A program made the position numbers and the translations under genes. The notes under the pieces were generated by a model. That model did no database searches, was not told where the DNA came from, and saw nothing but the letters and a program-made list of their open reading frames with translations. 64,000 bases of DNA from Rufibacter radiotolerans (lineage in GTDB: Bacteria > Bacteroidota > Bacteroidia > Cytophagales > Hymenobacteraceae), in assembly GCF_001078055.1 (NCBI RefSeq), contig NZ_CP010777.1, positions 3,315,001-3,379,000 of the forward strand, in the 5' to 3' direction. This document shows, in pieces, positions 28,254 through 36,381 of the stretch; position 1 is the first letter of the stretch, and every line of letters begins with the position of its first letter.

Positions 28254-28527
28254 ATCCCGACCAATCGTTTCTCTTATGGTGCCTAATATGATAATCCTGC
28301 ACCTGGATATGAGGTAGTGGCTTAGCTGGTCGTTTGGCTATGCCTTACCCCTGCCGGGCTTAAAGCAGATTTACGCAGATTTAATACTCTACCCTGAGGA
28401 GAGAAGAAACTCCTTTTGTCTCCCAACCCACAGAGCAGGGTGAAAGCGTAACCACTTCCCGCCTACCCTCTTTATTCCTCCTCCCGGAAAGGTTAGCAAG
28501 GGAATTGCCGACCATGGTTAGGAGCCT

Positions 28528-30870
28528 TTATAATTTGAATGGGCTACCTTTCATATAGACTTTATATTCCTTCACCATACCCGCAGTACTCTTATCTGTG
28601 CGGGGCAAATAGCGCAGGCCCTTAACGGTGACCGTTTCCCCTAAATCCACTACTAATTGGTGCGGGTGCCTGGGTTTGGCAGCGGCATATTGGGTATGCC
28701 AGAAAGTAGACTCCTGCTGGTCAAACACCCGGTCTGCCGCGTTATTAGCGGCGGTTACCTCCTCGCTGTCTGCGTACACTACCTTCCATTTCAGGCGGGA
28801 TATTTGGTTACCCTTTTCATCCAGCAGTTCAAGCTCGGCTATGGAAGCATAGGGATCATCTTCCTTTTGGGCGCTCAAGGCCTCAAAGCAGAGGTATCGC
28901 CCATTTACCGGCTTGCCAAACGCTACCTCCTGCCAGCCCGGCGCACCCGGGAAACTCCCTGCATGTATTGGTTTTTCCCCTGTCAGATTCAATGTCTGTC
29001 CTTTGGTGCGGTGCAGCAAAGACTCATCTACGCTCAACTGGTCCAGGATAGGCTCTTTTAAACCGGCCACGGTAGTGGCTTGCGGCTGGTCCACGTCCAG
29101 GACAATAATTTCGTTTTCGCCTTTTTTCAGCCACACGCCCGGCACGAACAAGGTTTGTTGTGGCCCTATTTTCCAGAAACGCCCCAAGTTGTTGCCGTTT
29201 ATCCATACCATGCCCTTACCCCATTTGCTTACATCCAGGAACGTGTCACCGGTTTCTTTGAGGGTAAAGGTTCCTTTGTACCAGGCGGGCCCGTCTGCAC
29301 GGCCTTTTTTGAACTTCGCTTTCTTCTGGAACTTGTAGTCCACCGGGAAGTTATAGACCAGCCAGTTTTTCACCTCGGTGGTTTTCTGGCCATTTATAAG
29401 CTCCACTTTCTCAGTGATGCCTTTGCGGTCAATAATGGCTTTGCCGTAATTGACCCGGCCGGTGGCCTCTACCAGAATATCCAGTTGGGAGGCCTTGGCC
29501 ATGGCGGGTAGTTCAATTGTGGAATCGCCCCGGCGCCGGTCTAATTTACCAAGGGGCTTGCCGTTCAGGAAAACAGTGGCCCAATCATGGACTTCGGTAA
29601 TCACCAGCCGTTGCCTGGTAGACGAGGCCGGAAGCGTGGCGCGGTACAGGATGCGTCCCCAGCCCTGGTTAAAATACTCCATGGGCTTGATCTTCTCGGT
29701 TTTATTGGCCTTGGGCAGATTAGATAATAAGGCGGCACTTTCAGTGAGGGCAAAAGCCAGAATAGCAATTACTGGCTTGGCAGCCGGAATCTCGCCCAAG
29801 GTTTCACCGGGCTGCAGATAGTTTTTAAGGAGGTTGCGTACCGCGAAGAATTTCTCTGTGGTGTTGCCCTGCTCCCCAACCGGGGCATTGTAATCATAAG
29901 AGGTAGCCATGGCAGAATAAGGTGGCGCGTTGGCTCCCCCCCACTGCCCAAACGAGGTTCCGCCGTGGGCCATGTACAGACTGAAGGAAATCTTCCGGTC
30001 CATCATGTCTTTCAGGCTACCAATAAAGCTGCTCACCGAGCGGGTCTCATGCGGCCGGCCCCAATGGTCAAACCACCCCGACCAGTACTCGCTGCACATG
30101 AGCGGCGCACTAGGATTTAACTCCTGAAAGGTTTTGAAGCTATTGTCAATGTTGGTCCCGGCCCCAAAGTTGAGGGTGGTGGCCACGCCTTCCAGTTTAT
30201 AGCGGTTGAAGTTACTGGGCCAGTCGCACCGGAAAAGCTGCACCTTATCAAAACCGGCGTCGCGCACGGCATCACGGGTGGCTTCCATGTAGGCCTGGTC
30301 CCCACCAAAGGTGGCGTATTCGTTTTCCACCTGCACCATAATGATGTTGCCCCCTTTTTGGATCTGAAGCGGCGCCAATTGTTTGGCTGCCTCTTTCAGG
30401 AACACCTTGGTGCGGTCCATGAAATACGGGTCTTGCAACGTACGCACTTGCACATCTTCCTTCTTCAGGAGCCACCAGGGCAAGCCGCCCATGTCCCACT
30501 CGGCGCATACGTAAGGCCCGGGCCGCACTATGCAGTACATGCCATTCTTCTGGGCCAATTTCACAAATTCCGCTACGTCATTCTGGCCTTTAAAGTCAAA
30601 CTGGCCGGGCTGTTGCTCATGCAGGTTCCAGAAAAGATAGATGCACACGGTATTCATGCCCATGGCCTTGCTCAACTGAATACGCTGCTCCCAGTACTCC
30701 CGCGGAATACGGGGGTAATGCAACTCCGCCGCTCTAATCACAAAGGGTTTCCCGTTCAAAAGGAATTCTTTGTTACCCAAGGTAAAGGTACCGGGTTGAT
30801 TACTCAACGGCTGGGCTTGGGAAGCAAAGGCCCATAAAAAGAGAAGAAGGTATAGGCAATTTTTGAGCAT
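28528..30870 (-). CDS. Beta-galactosidase, glycoside hydrolase family 35
   Basis: A 780-residue secreted enzyme with a signal peptide ending ASQAQ at residue 20. The GH35 TIM barrel (about 28-340) has RAAELHYPRIPREYW (46-60), VRPGPYVCAEWDMGGLPWWL, the acid/base in VENEYATFGG (Glu184) and the nucleophile in SEYWSGWFDHWG (Glu261). Galactose-binding-like sandwiches follow (about 395-590), and an F5/8 type C-like region (about 640-775) ends the protein. It hydrolyses terminal beta-linked galactose. It is on the same strand as the SusCD locus but separated by 1.37 kb, so it is probably an associated but separately transcribed enzyme of the same system. Confidence 0.92.
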   Translation of the reverse strand: MLKNCLYLLLFLWAFASQAQPLSNQPGTFTLGNKEFLLNGKPFVIRAAELHYPRIPREYWEQRIQLSKAMGMNTVCIYLFWNLHEQQPGQFDFKGQNDVAEFVKLAQKNGMYCIVRPGPYVCAEWDMGGLPWWLLKKEDVQVRTLQDPYFMDRTKVFLKEAAKQLAPLQIQKGGNIIMVQVENEYATFGGDQAYMEATRDAVRDAGFDKVQLFRCDWPSNFNRYKLEGVATTLNFGAGTNIDNSFKTFQELNPSAPLMCSEYWSGWFDHWGRPHETRSVSSFIGSLKDMMDRKISFSLYMAHGGTSFGQWGGANAPPYSAMATSYDYNAPVGEQGNTTEKFFAVRNLLKNYLQPGETLGEIPAAKPVIAILAFALTESAALLSNLPKANKTEKIKPMEYFNQGWGRILYRATLPASSTRQRLVITEVHDWATVFLNGKPLGKLDRRRGDSTIELPAMAKASQLDILVEATGRVNYGKAIIDRKGITEKVELINGQKTTEVKNWLVYNFPVDYKFQKKAKFKKGRADGPAWYKGTFTLKETGDTFLDVSKWGKGMVWINGNNLGRFWKIGPQQTLFVPGVWLKKGENEIIVLDVDQPQATTVAGLKEPILDQLSVDESLLHRTKGQTLNLTGEKPIHAGSFPGAPGWQEVAFGKPVNGRYLCFEALSAQKEDDPYASIAELELLDEKGNQISRLKWKVVYADSEEVTAANNAADRVFDQQESTFWHTQYAAAKPRHPHQLVVDLGETVTVKGLRYLPRTDKSTAGMVKEYKVYMKGSPFKL

Positions 30871-31346
30871 AAAGTATTGGCAAGTGCATTAATAACTAGA
30901 TCCTTTTCGGGAATAGATGTCCCAGCTGCCACCAGACTTTTAAGCCCGCTTCCTTTCTTAGGAAAGCTGAGCTTTGGGCATTTGGCAACATAAATATTCC
31001 TTCCAAAAACTTTCAATAGAGGCAATACCTTCATGTGCTGGTAGTGTTTCTAATAAAAGTTTCAAGATTCTTCTAAAACTAGTGTTATTATGACATTTAT
31101 ACTAAAGAGAATTTAATTTCCTCTCATTTTTTTGATTCTTTCCATTTATTAGGGACAAATCTGAAGAAAGGATTTTAGTTTTAAGCTTCCCACAATCCCT
31201 TATCACTTTTGACAGAAGGAAGATCTTGCCTTTTCTCTGGGCGAGACGCCTGGATATACCCTACTGACAGCTAGGCACAGGAAGAGCCACCACCTACTGG
31301 CTGCAAAGCAATTTAAAAGAAGACTTTGGGAAAGCAGGAAGCGCCC
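30871..31346. other. 476-nt intergenic region
   Basis: AT-rich, no credible gene. An imperfect hairpin with GCTTCCTTT and AGGAAAGC lies near 30949-30967, upstream of the GH35 start. I see no convincing promoter match. Confidence 0.5.
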
Positions 31347-32774
31347 TTACCTCCCGCCCAAGCTGCCGGCTGCCCATTGCAGGTAGTACTTGGCCTTGCC
31401 ATACTTCGCCTTAAGCTCATAGAGTTTCACCTGTTGGTTGAGCAGGCTCATTTCCCGGGTATTCACCAGAAACACTGAGCTTTCCCCGTTTTCAAACCGC
31501 TGCTGTTCCCCTTCGCGCATAAGGGAGCTGTTGGCAATGATCTGCTCCTGCAGGAGAATCTGCTCTTCCAGCTGTTGCCTTTCATTATAGGCGGCCTGTA
31601 TCTGGTTCAGGGTTTCGCGGTTGGTTTGCTGCAGCTCCAGTTGAGTGGCATTTATCTTCAGGCGGGTGAGTTGCAGCTTCCCGCGCTCCTGCCTGAGAAA
31701 TAGCGGGAACCCGAAGCTGGCGCCAAATTTATAGTTATTGGACAGGTACTCGTTCGTTGGCCAGCTTCTGCCCAGAGATCCGCCCGCGCCAATCAGGTTA
31801 TATTCCAGATTCATTTTAGGCTTAAACTTATCCTGGGCAAACCGCCGCTCTATGTCTAATTGCCGGACTTTGATCTGCAGTTTGGTTACTTCGGGGTGGT
31901 TTTCCCGGGCTGTGGTTATGAGGGTAGCCAGGTCTGTAGCAGACAGGGGTTCTGGGTTGGTCCCAATCAGGGAAGGAATCACCGCGGGCGTGATTTCTAT
32001 AGGTGTATTGTCTTCGCGCCACAGAAAATTAGATGCTACCAGGGCCGCGTTTTGGGCTTCTACCTGCGCCTGCCGCATGAGGGCCAGGCGGTTCTGGGCT
32101 TCAATAAGGGCCTCCACGGAGTCTATAGCGGCCAGGTCTCCCTGCACCACCCGCTCCTTTACCGCCTGTAGCCGGGTGTTGGCCAGTTGGTACCCTTGCT
32201 GGAAAAGCACCCACCGTTGGTAACTATACGCCCAATCCCAGTAGGCTTTGGCGGCTTCAAAAAGCAGTTTGTTAATGATCTTCACCCGTTCCGCCTCGGC
32301 CAGGTCCTGGGCCTGCCTGGCTTGCAACAGGGTAGCCCGGCGCTCATCTATCAACAGCCCCTGCCCAATGGGAACAGAGATGCCAATATAGTTGAGTCCC
32401 TCCGGCGGCGTGATATTCTCCCCGTTCACATTTATACCGCTGTTGCGCTCATACCCGGCCTTGACCTCGCCCACCCAGAGGGGCACTTTCAGGACATTGT
32501 CCCAGAGGGTGTAATAATTCTTGCCAGATAACTCCTTGTTGTAAAACTTGACATTGGCGGTAGGGTCAAAAGCGCCCCGGGCCATCCTGATCTCCTGCCG
32601 GGCCTGGTCAGAGAGTTGGTGCGCCTGCCTGGCCACGGGGTGGTGCAGCGCAATCTGTCGCATAAAGTCATCAATGGGAAACACCCGGGTGCTGTCATTG
32701 GCTCGGGCTACTTGACTGCCCATTACCAGCAGCCAGCCTAGAAGCAGGTAAGGGACATACGCGTGGCCTCTCAT
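31347..32774 (-). CDS. TolC-family outer-membrane efflux protein
   Basis: A 475-residue protein when started at the ATG at 32774 (MRGHAYVPYLLLGWLLVMGS), which overlaps the HlyD stop as ATGA. A longer frame upstream only reads through the HlyD gene, so it is rejected. It has a signal peptide (to about residue 24) and the long heptad-rich helices of TolC with a repeated-half arrangement (AAKAYWDWAYSYQRW in one half, NQIQAAYNERQQLEEQILL in the other). It forms the trimeric outer-membrane exit channel. With the adjoining HlyD adaptor and ABC protein it completes a type-I-secretion-like tripartite system. The cargo is unknown, and no RTX or double-glycine peptide gene lies nearby. Confidence 0.9.
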   Translation of the reverse strand: MRGHAYVPYLLLGWLLVMGSQVARANDSTRVFPIDDFMRQIALHHPVARQAHQLSDQARQEIRMARGAFDPTANVKFYNKELSGKNYYTLWDNVLKVPLWVGEVKAGYERNSGINVNGENITPPEGLNYIGISVPIGQGLLIDERRATLLQARQAQDLAEAERVKIINKLLFEAAKAYWDWAYSYQRWVLFQQGYQLANTRLQAVKERVVQGDLAAIDSVEALIEAQNRLALMRQAQVEAQNAALVASNFLWREDNTPIEITPAVIPSLIGTNPEPLSATDLATLITTARENHPEVTKLQIKVRQLDIERRFAQDKFKPKMNLEYNLIGAGGSLGRSWPTNEYLSNNYKFGASFGFPLFLRQERGKLQLTRLKINATQLELQQTNRETLNQIQAAYNERQQLEEQILLQEQIIANSSLMREGEQQRFENGESSVFLVNTREMSLLNQQVKLYELKAKYGKAKYYLQWAAGSLGGR

Positions 32775-34144
32775 TTTTCGCTGTCCTCCTGGCTTGGCTT
32801 GGCGGCCTTTGCCCCTTTCTCCTCCTTCACCGGACCCACGTAGTCTGGCGGGAAAGCATTGAGTTGGCGCCACAGTTCATAATAGATGGGCACGTCATTG
32901 AGCATGGCCCAGCCGTACGCGCCAGAGCCAACCCGTATTGCTTCTGGCCAGGGGCCTTCCTGCGGGTCTGGCACCACCAGCATGCGGTAATTGCCGCCAC
33001 TGTCTATGTTGTCTATCACGGCTACCTTACCCCCAAACGTACCAAAGCCTACGTTGGGCCACCCAGAGAACACCAAAGCGGGCCAGCCTTCAAACTGCAG
33101 GCGTACTTTACGGCCTACCTCTATGAGGGGCACATCCATGGGTTTTACAAATAGCTGCACGGCTAGCTGCGGGTTAGAGGGCATAATAGTGCACACGGCT
33201 TCCCCCTCTTTCAGGGTTTCCCCAATACCCGCCTTCAGGGCCCGCACCACATAGCCGTCCTGGGGGGCGGTTATCTGGTAGAAAGAGCTCCTGATCTGCA
33301 TATTGGCGTACTCGTTCTTCATCTTGGAGATTTCAGCTCGGGTATCCTGCACGTAGGCCCGCGTGGCGTTGAGGTCTGAGCGGGCCTTGGATATCTTGTC
33401 CTGGTACTCGGCCTCCAGTGAGGTCAATTCAATACGCGCGTTCAGCAGCTCGTTCCGGCTGATGCCCAGTTTGTTCTGGGTGCCCTGCAGCTTGGCCCGC
33501 ACTTCCTGTAGTTTCAGACGGCGGCTTTCCAGCTCGGTCAAAGATTTTAAACCCTGCTGATATAGCTTTTCCTGGCGCTTGTACTGGTCCTGGGCTACCT
33601 CAAATTCGGCTTTCATGGCCACCACATCGGCGCTGTCGCTTTGCACCTTCATGGTGCCCTGCCGTATTTTGTTGCGGGCTTTCTGCAGGCTGAACTGCAG
33701 CCCTTCCTGCAGGGCTTTGATCTGGTTGGTCAGGGCATCGGCCTTGGCCTGGGTGGCTTGTTCACTTCCTTCTTTGGCTTGCACCTGTTCCTGTATGCGC
33801 GGCAGCATCTGGGGGTCAAAATATTTTTCCTTCACCTCAGACAGCGTGACAAGGGTATCGCCTTTCTTTACCAGTTGCCCTTCCTGCACCCGCCATTTTT
33901 CAATACGACCCGCAATGGTGCTATGCACCGTCTGGGGCCTGTCCTGCGGCTGCAGGGTGGTGACCGACCCGGCCGACCGAATATTCTGGGTCCAGGGGAA
34001 AAGCGTGATAATGAAGAGCAAGCCAAACAGGCCAATGCACCAATAGGCGATGGTTTTTCCCATATCTGGCTTGCTTACCAGTTTAAAGGAGTTAAACTGT
34101 TCCCACTCCAGTTGGTGGTTGTTTTTAGTGGTTGCCTTTGCCAT
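32771..34144 (-). CDS. HlyD-family periplasmic adaptor (membrane fusion protein)
   Basis: A 457-residue protein anchored by one N-terminal transmembrane helix (about 31-50, YWCIGLFGLLFIITLFPW). A lipoyl/barrel-sandwich half follows (VHSTIAGRIEKWRVQEGQLV, about 88-107), then a long coiled-coil hairpin (about 115-285), the second lipoyl half (ITAPQDGYVVRALKAGIGE) and a beta-barrel domain. It bridges an inner-membrane ABC protein and TolC. The ABC stop is directly adjacent (0 nt) and the TolC start overlaps by 4 nt, so translation is coupled. It ends in a lysine/glutamate-rich tail. Confidence 0.92.
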   Translation of the reverse strand: MAKATTKNNHQLEWEQFNSFKLVSKPDMGKTIAYWCIGLFGLLFIITLFPWTQNIRSAGSVTTLQPQDRPQTVHSTIAGRIEKWRVQEGQLVKKGDTLVTLSEVKEKYFDPQMLPRIQEQVQAKEGSEQATQAKADALTNQIKALQEGLQFSLQKARNKIRQGTMKVQSDSADVVAMKAEFEVAQDQYKRQEKLYQQGLKSLTELESRRLKLQEVRAKLQGTQNKLGISRNELLNARIELTSLEAEYQDKISKARSDLNATRAYVQDTRAEISKMKNEYANMQIRSSFYQITAPQDGYVVRALKAGIGETLKEGEAVCTIMPSNPQLAVQLFVKPMDVPLIEVGRKVRLQFEGWPALVFSGWPNVGFGTFGGKVAVIDNIDSGGNYRMLVVPDPQEGPWPEAIRVGSGAYGWAMLNDVPIYYELWRQLNAFPPDYVGPVKEEKGAKAAKPSQEDSEK

Positions 34145-35872
34145 CTAACTGATTGCCGTTAACTCATCACTTGTTAGTTCCTTGCCTTCCATTTCCCTAA
34201 TAACATGCCCCTTCTGGAGCAGAACCACCCGGTGGCACAACTGCATAATGAAGGGGTCATTGGAGATGATGATGACAGTCCAGGCCATTTCCGGCTGCAA
34301 GAGTCGCCGGCCTATCCGCTCCCGTTGTGCCCTGCCCACAGAGGGAAGAAAATTATCCAGCAACAGCAGTTTAGGCCTTTTGGCAATGCTGCGGGCCAGG
34401 GCCAGGCGCTGCACCACACTTGCCGGAATGGTAGACGAGTTACTGCTGACCACCGTCTGAAGCCCTTCTGGCAGCCCTTGTACATAATCCGTCAACTCCA
34501 CCAGTTCCAGGGCCCAGAGCACGTCATTTAAGGTGACCCCAGGCTGGCCCATGGTGAGGTTTTCACTGATGGAACCCTCAAAAAGATAACCTGGGAGCAA
34601 AAAAAGCCCCGTTTGCTCATGCAACACGGTAGTGTCATATTCTTTAAGGGATAACCCGTTATAGGCCACTATTCCCTCATAGTCTGCCAGCACCCCGGCC
34701 AGTACTTGGAGCAAGGTAGAACGGCCAGCCTGCTCGGTTCCGGCCAGGCAGACTTTCTGGCCGGGCTCTACCGTCAGGCTTATCCCCTGCAGCGTGGGGT
34801 TTCTGGACCCGGCATACTGGTACCCCACGTTCTTCAATTGAATGGAAATTCCTGCGTGCGTGGCCGGGCTTTGGGTAAGCAAGCCCTCTTTTGTTTCTTC
34901 GGCGGGCAAGTCTGTCACGCCTCCCAGTTTCTCAAGGCTGGTAAGCACGTCATATACCACATCCAGCTTCACCAGCAGTTTCTCTACGGCATTAATAATT
35001 AAGATAATGATAATCTCGGTGGCCACAAATTGCCCCAGGTTGATCTCCTGGTTTACCAGCAACAGGCTACCCATGAGCAAAAGGGCGGCGGTGATGACCG
35101 TTTTGAACCCCACAAAGCCGATGTACTGCGTAATGAGCACCTTAAAGTGGGCTTGCCTGGCCTTCAGGTAGCCGCTGGTATAGTAATCCGTCTTTTCAAG
35201 GGACAGCTTTTCCTGAGAGGAGGCTTTAAAAACGGTGATAGCACGGCTCACTTCTTCCAGCCAATGCACCAGCCTGTACTTATATTTAGATTCCTCCAGG
35301 CTGGTTTTCATCCCTTTGGGGCCTGTGAGGCGTAGCACCAGCACCAGAATAGAAATCATGAGCACCCCAAAGATGATGAAGTAGGGGTGATAGAAAGAGA
35401 GCAGGATCACCCCGAACAAGATCTGAATAGCCGCCGCCGAGAAATCTGTCAGCATTTTAGCCAGCCCCTTCTGCAGGGAGATCACGTCAAAGAAGCGGTT
35501 CATAAGCTCAGGCAGGTTTTGCACCGCTAGCTGGTCGCTTTTGATCTGGGTGATGCGGGTAGTGAATTCAAAGGCCTTTTTAGCAAAGATCCGCTGCTGA
35601 ATGTGCTCTACCAATGACAACTGCATTACCTGCAAGCCCCCTACCACCAGTACCCCGATCACAATAAAAAAGATCAGGACAGAAACCGAGGTCACCAACT
35701 GTCCGCCAGACACAAACCCTATCAGGCTTTGAATACCTAATGGCAACGATAAACTCACCAGCCCTGAAAAAACCGCATACAGGTAGATAAAGCCAATAAC
35801 CCGTTTCTCCGGAGCCAGTAACTCTAGGAAACGCTGCATTGGCTTTGGGGCACTAGTTTTTTTGCTCGCCAT
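34145..35872 (-). CDS. ABC-exporter-like protein with a degenerate ATPase domain (type I secretion-like)
   Basis: A 575-residue half-transporter: six membrane helices (about 20-315) and a C-terminal nucleotide-binding domain (about 340-570). The start at 35872 (MASKKTSAPKPMQRF) is chosen over 35935 because the longer N-terminus is unlike the family. There is no C39 peptidase domain. The ATPase motifs are altered: Walker A reads GTEQAGRST (Arg384 in place of the invariant Lys), the Q-loop Gln is lost in TGLFLLPGYLF, the signature LSGGQ is replaced by IPASVVQ, Walker B ends LLLLDN (Asn for the catalytic Glu) and the H-loop reads ISNDP (Asn for His). The aromatic A-loop YQY is kept. It heads a coupled ABC-HlyD-TolC operon. 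It may be a non-hydrolysing partner, or the family may use unusual chemistry. Confidence 0.85.
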   Translation of the reverse strand: MASKKTSAPKPMQRFLELLAPEKRVIGFIYLYAVFSGLVSLSLPLGIQSLIGFVSGGQLVTSVSVLIFFIVIGVLVVGGLQVMQLSLVEHIQQRIFAKKAFEFTTRITQIKSDQLAVQNLPELMNRFFDVISLQKGLAKMLTDFSAAAIQILFGVILLSFYHPYFIIFGVLMISILVLVLRLTGPKGMKTSLEESKYKYRLVHWLEEVSRAITVFKASSQEKLSLEKTDYYTSGYLKARQAHFKVLITQYIGFVGFKTVITAALLLMGSLLLVNQEINLGQFVATEIIIILIINAVEKLLVKLDVVYDVLTSLEKLGGVTDLPAEETKEGLLTQSPATHAGISIQLKNVGYQYAGSRNPTLQGISLTVEPGQKVCLAGTEQAGRSTLLQVLAGVLADYEGIVAYNGLSLKEYDTTVLHEQTGLFLLPGYLFEGSISENLTMGQPGVTLNDVLWALELVELTDYVQGLPEGLQTVVSSNSSTIPASVVQRLALARSIAKRPKLLLLDNFLPSVGRAQRERIGRRLLQPEMAWTVIIISNDPFIMQLCHRVVLLQKGHVIREMEGKELTSDELTAIS

Positions 35873-36381
35873 AAGGGTAACTTTCTGGGGGCTAAACTCT
35901 CTTTTTAGTAGTACGACAACGCTTCTGGACTGCAAACCAAATCACGGGGACCCCTAGGCCAGAGTGCAAGGTGTTTAAAAAGGCATGAGAAATTAAAAAG
36001 ATAGTTCCTTTACATGTCACCATGCCCTTGTTGCGCCTTCTTTTGCAGACGTAAATGCCTCTATCTAGTTCCTCACCTAGTTTCCTAAGGGAAAATCCTA
36101 AAAAAGGCTACCATTATCATACGGCATTAAAAAGCATCTGCCAATAAGTAGTAACGTCTTTTTTCTTGGTTTCCTGCAACACCTTTATAATATTCCTCTT
36201 CTTTGTTCCTCTTTCACAGGGAACGGTTAGGGAGCCTATGAGGTAATGCACCGTTGTCAGAAGCACTAAACCAGACAGTGGTGAAATTGTTTTAAAATAT
36301 AGTGAATAAGAACCCTTGCAGAGGAATTTTGCCAGTTCTAGAACTATAAGAAGGAGTTCATGCTCAATCTTGACCTAATAT
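35873..36381. other. Roughly 510-nt intergenic region
   Basis: No gene, family-P palindrome or clear terminator. It is AT-rich and separates the histidine kinase stop from the ABC start (both minus). Confidence 0.5.

Larger units (their letters stand above)
27162..28527. other. 1.37-kb gene-free region between the GH35 gene and the SusCD run
   Basis: The short frames here lack homology-like features, signal peptides and biased codon use, so I call no gene. It holds two family-P palindromes (28105-28140, 28214-28253) and an AT-rich part (about 27590-27900). It should contain the promoter for the fasciclin/SusCD run and the end of the GH35 transcript. A regulatory RNA is possible, but nothing in the sequence proves one. 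Confidence 0.6.

Noticed and set aside
32774..32873. Longer start for the TolC gene
   Set aside because: The extra 33 residues read through the end of the HlyD gene and lack a signal peptide, and ATGA at 32771-32774 is a standard coupled start.
34145..35872. Bacteriocin-type peptidase ABC transporter
   Set aside because: The N-terminus has no C39 Cys/His domain and goes directly into membrane helices.
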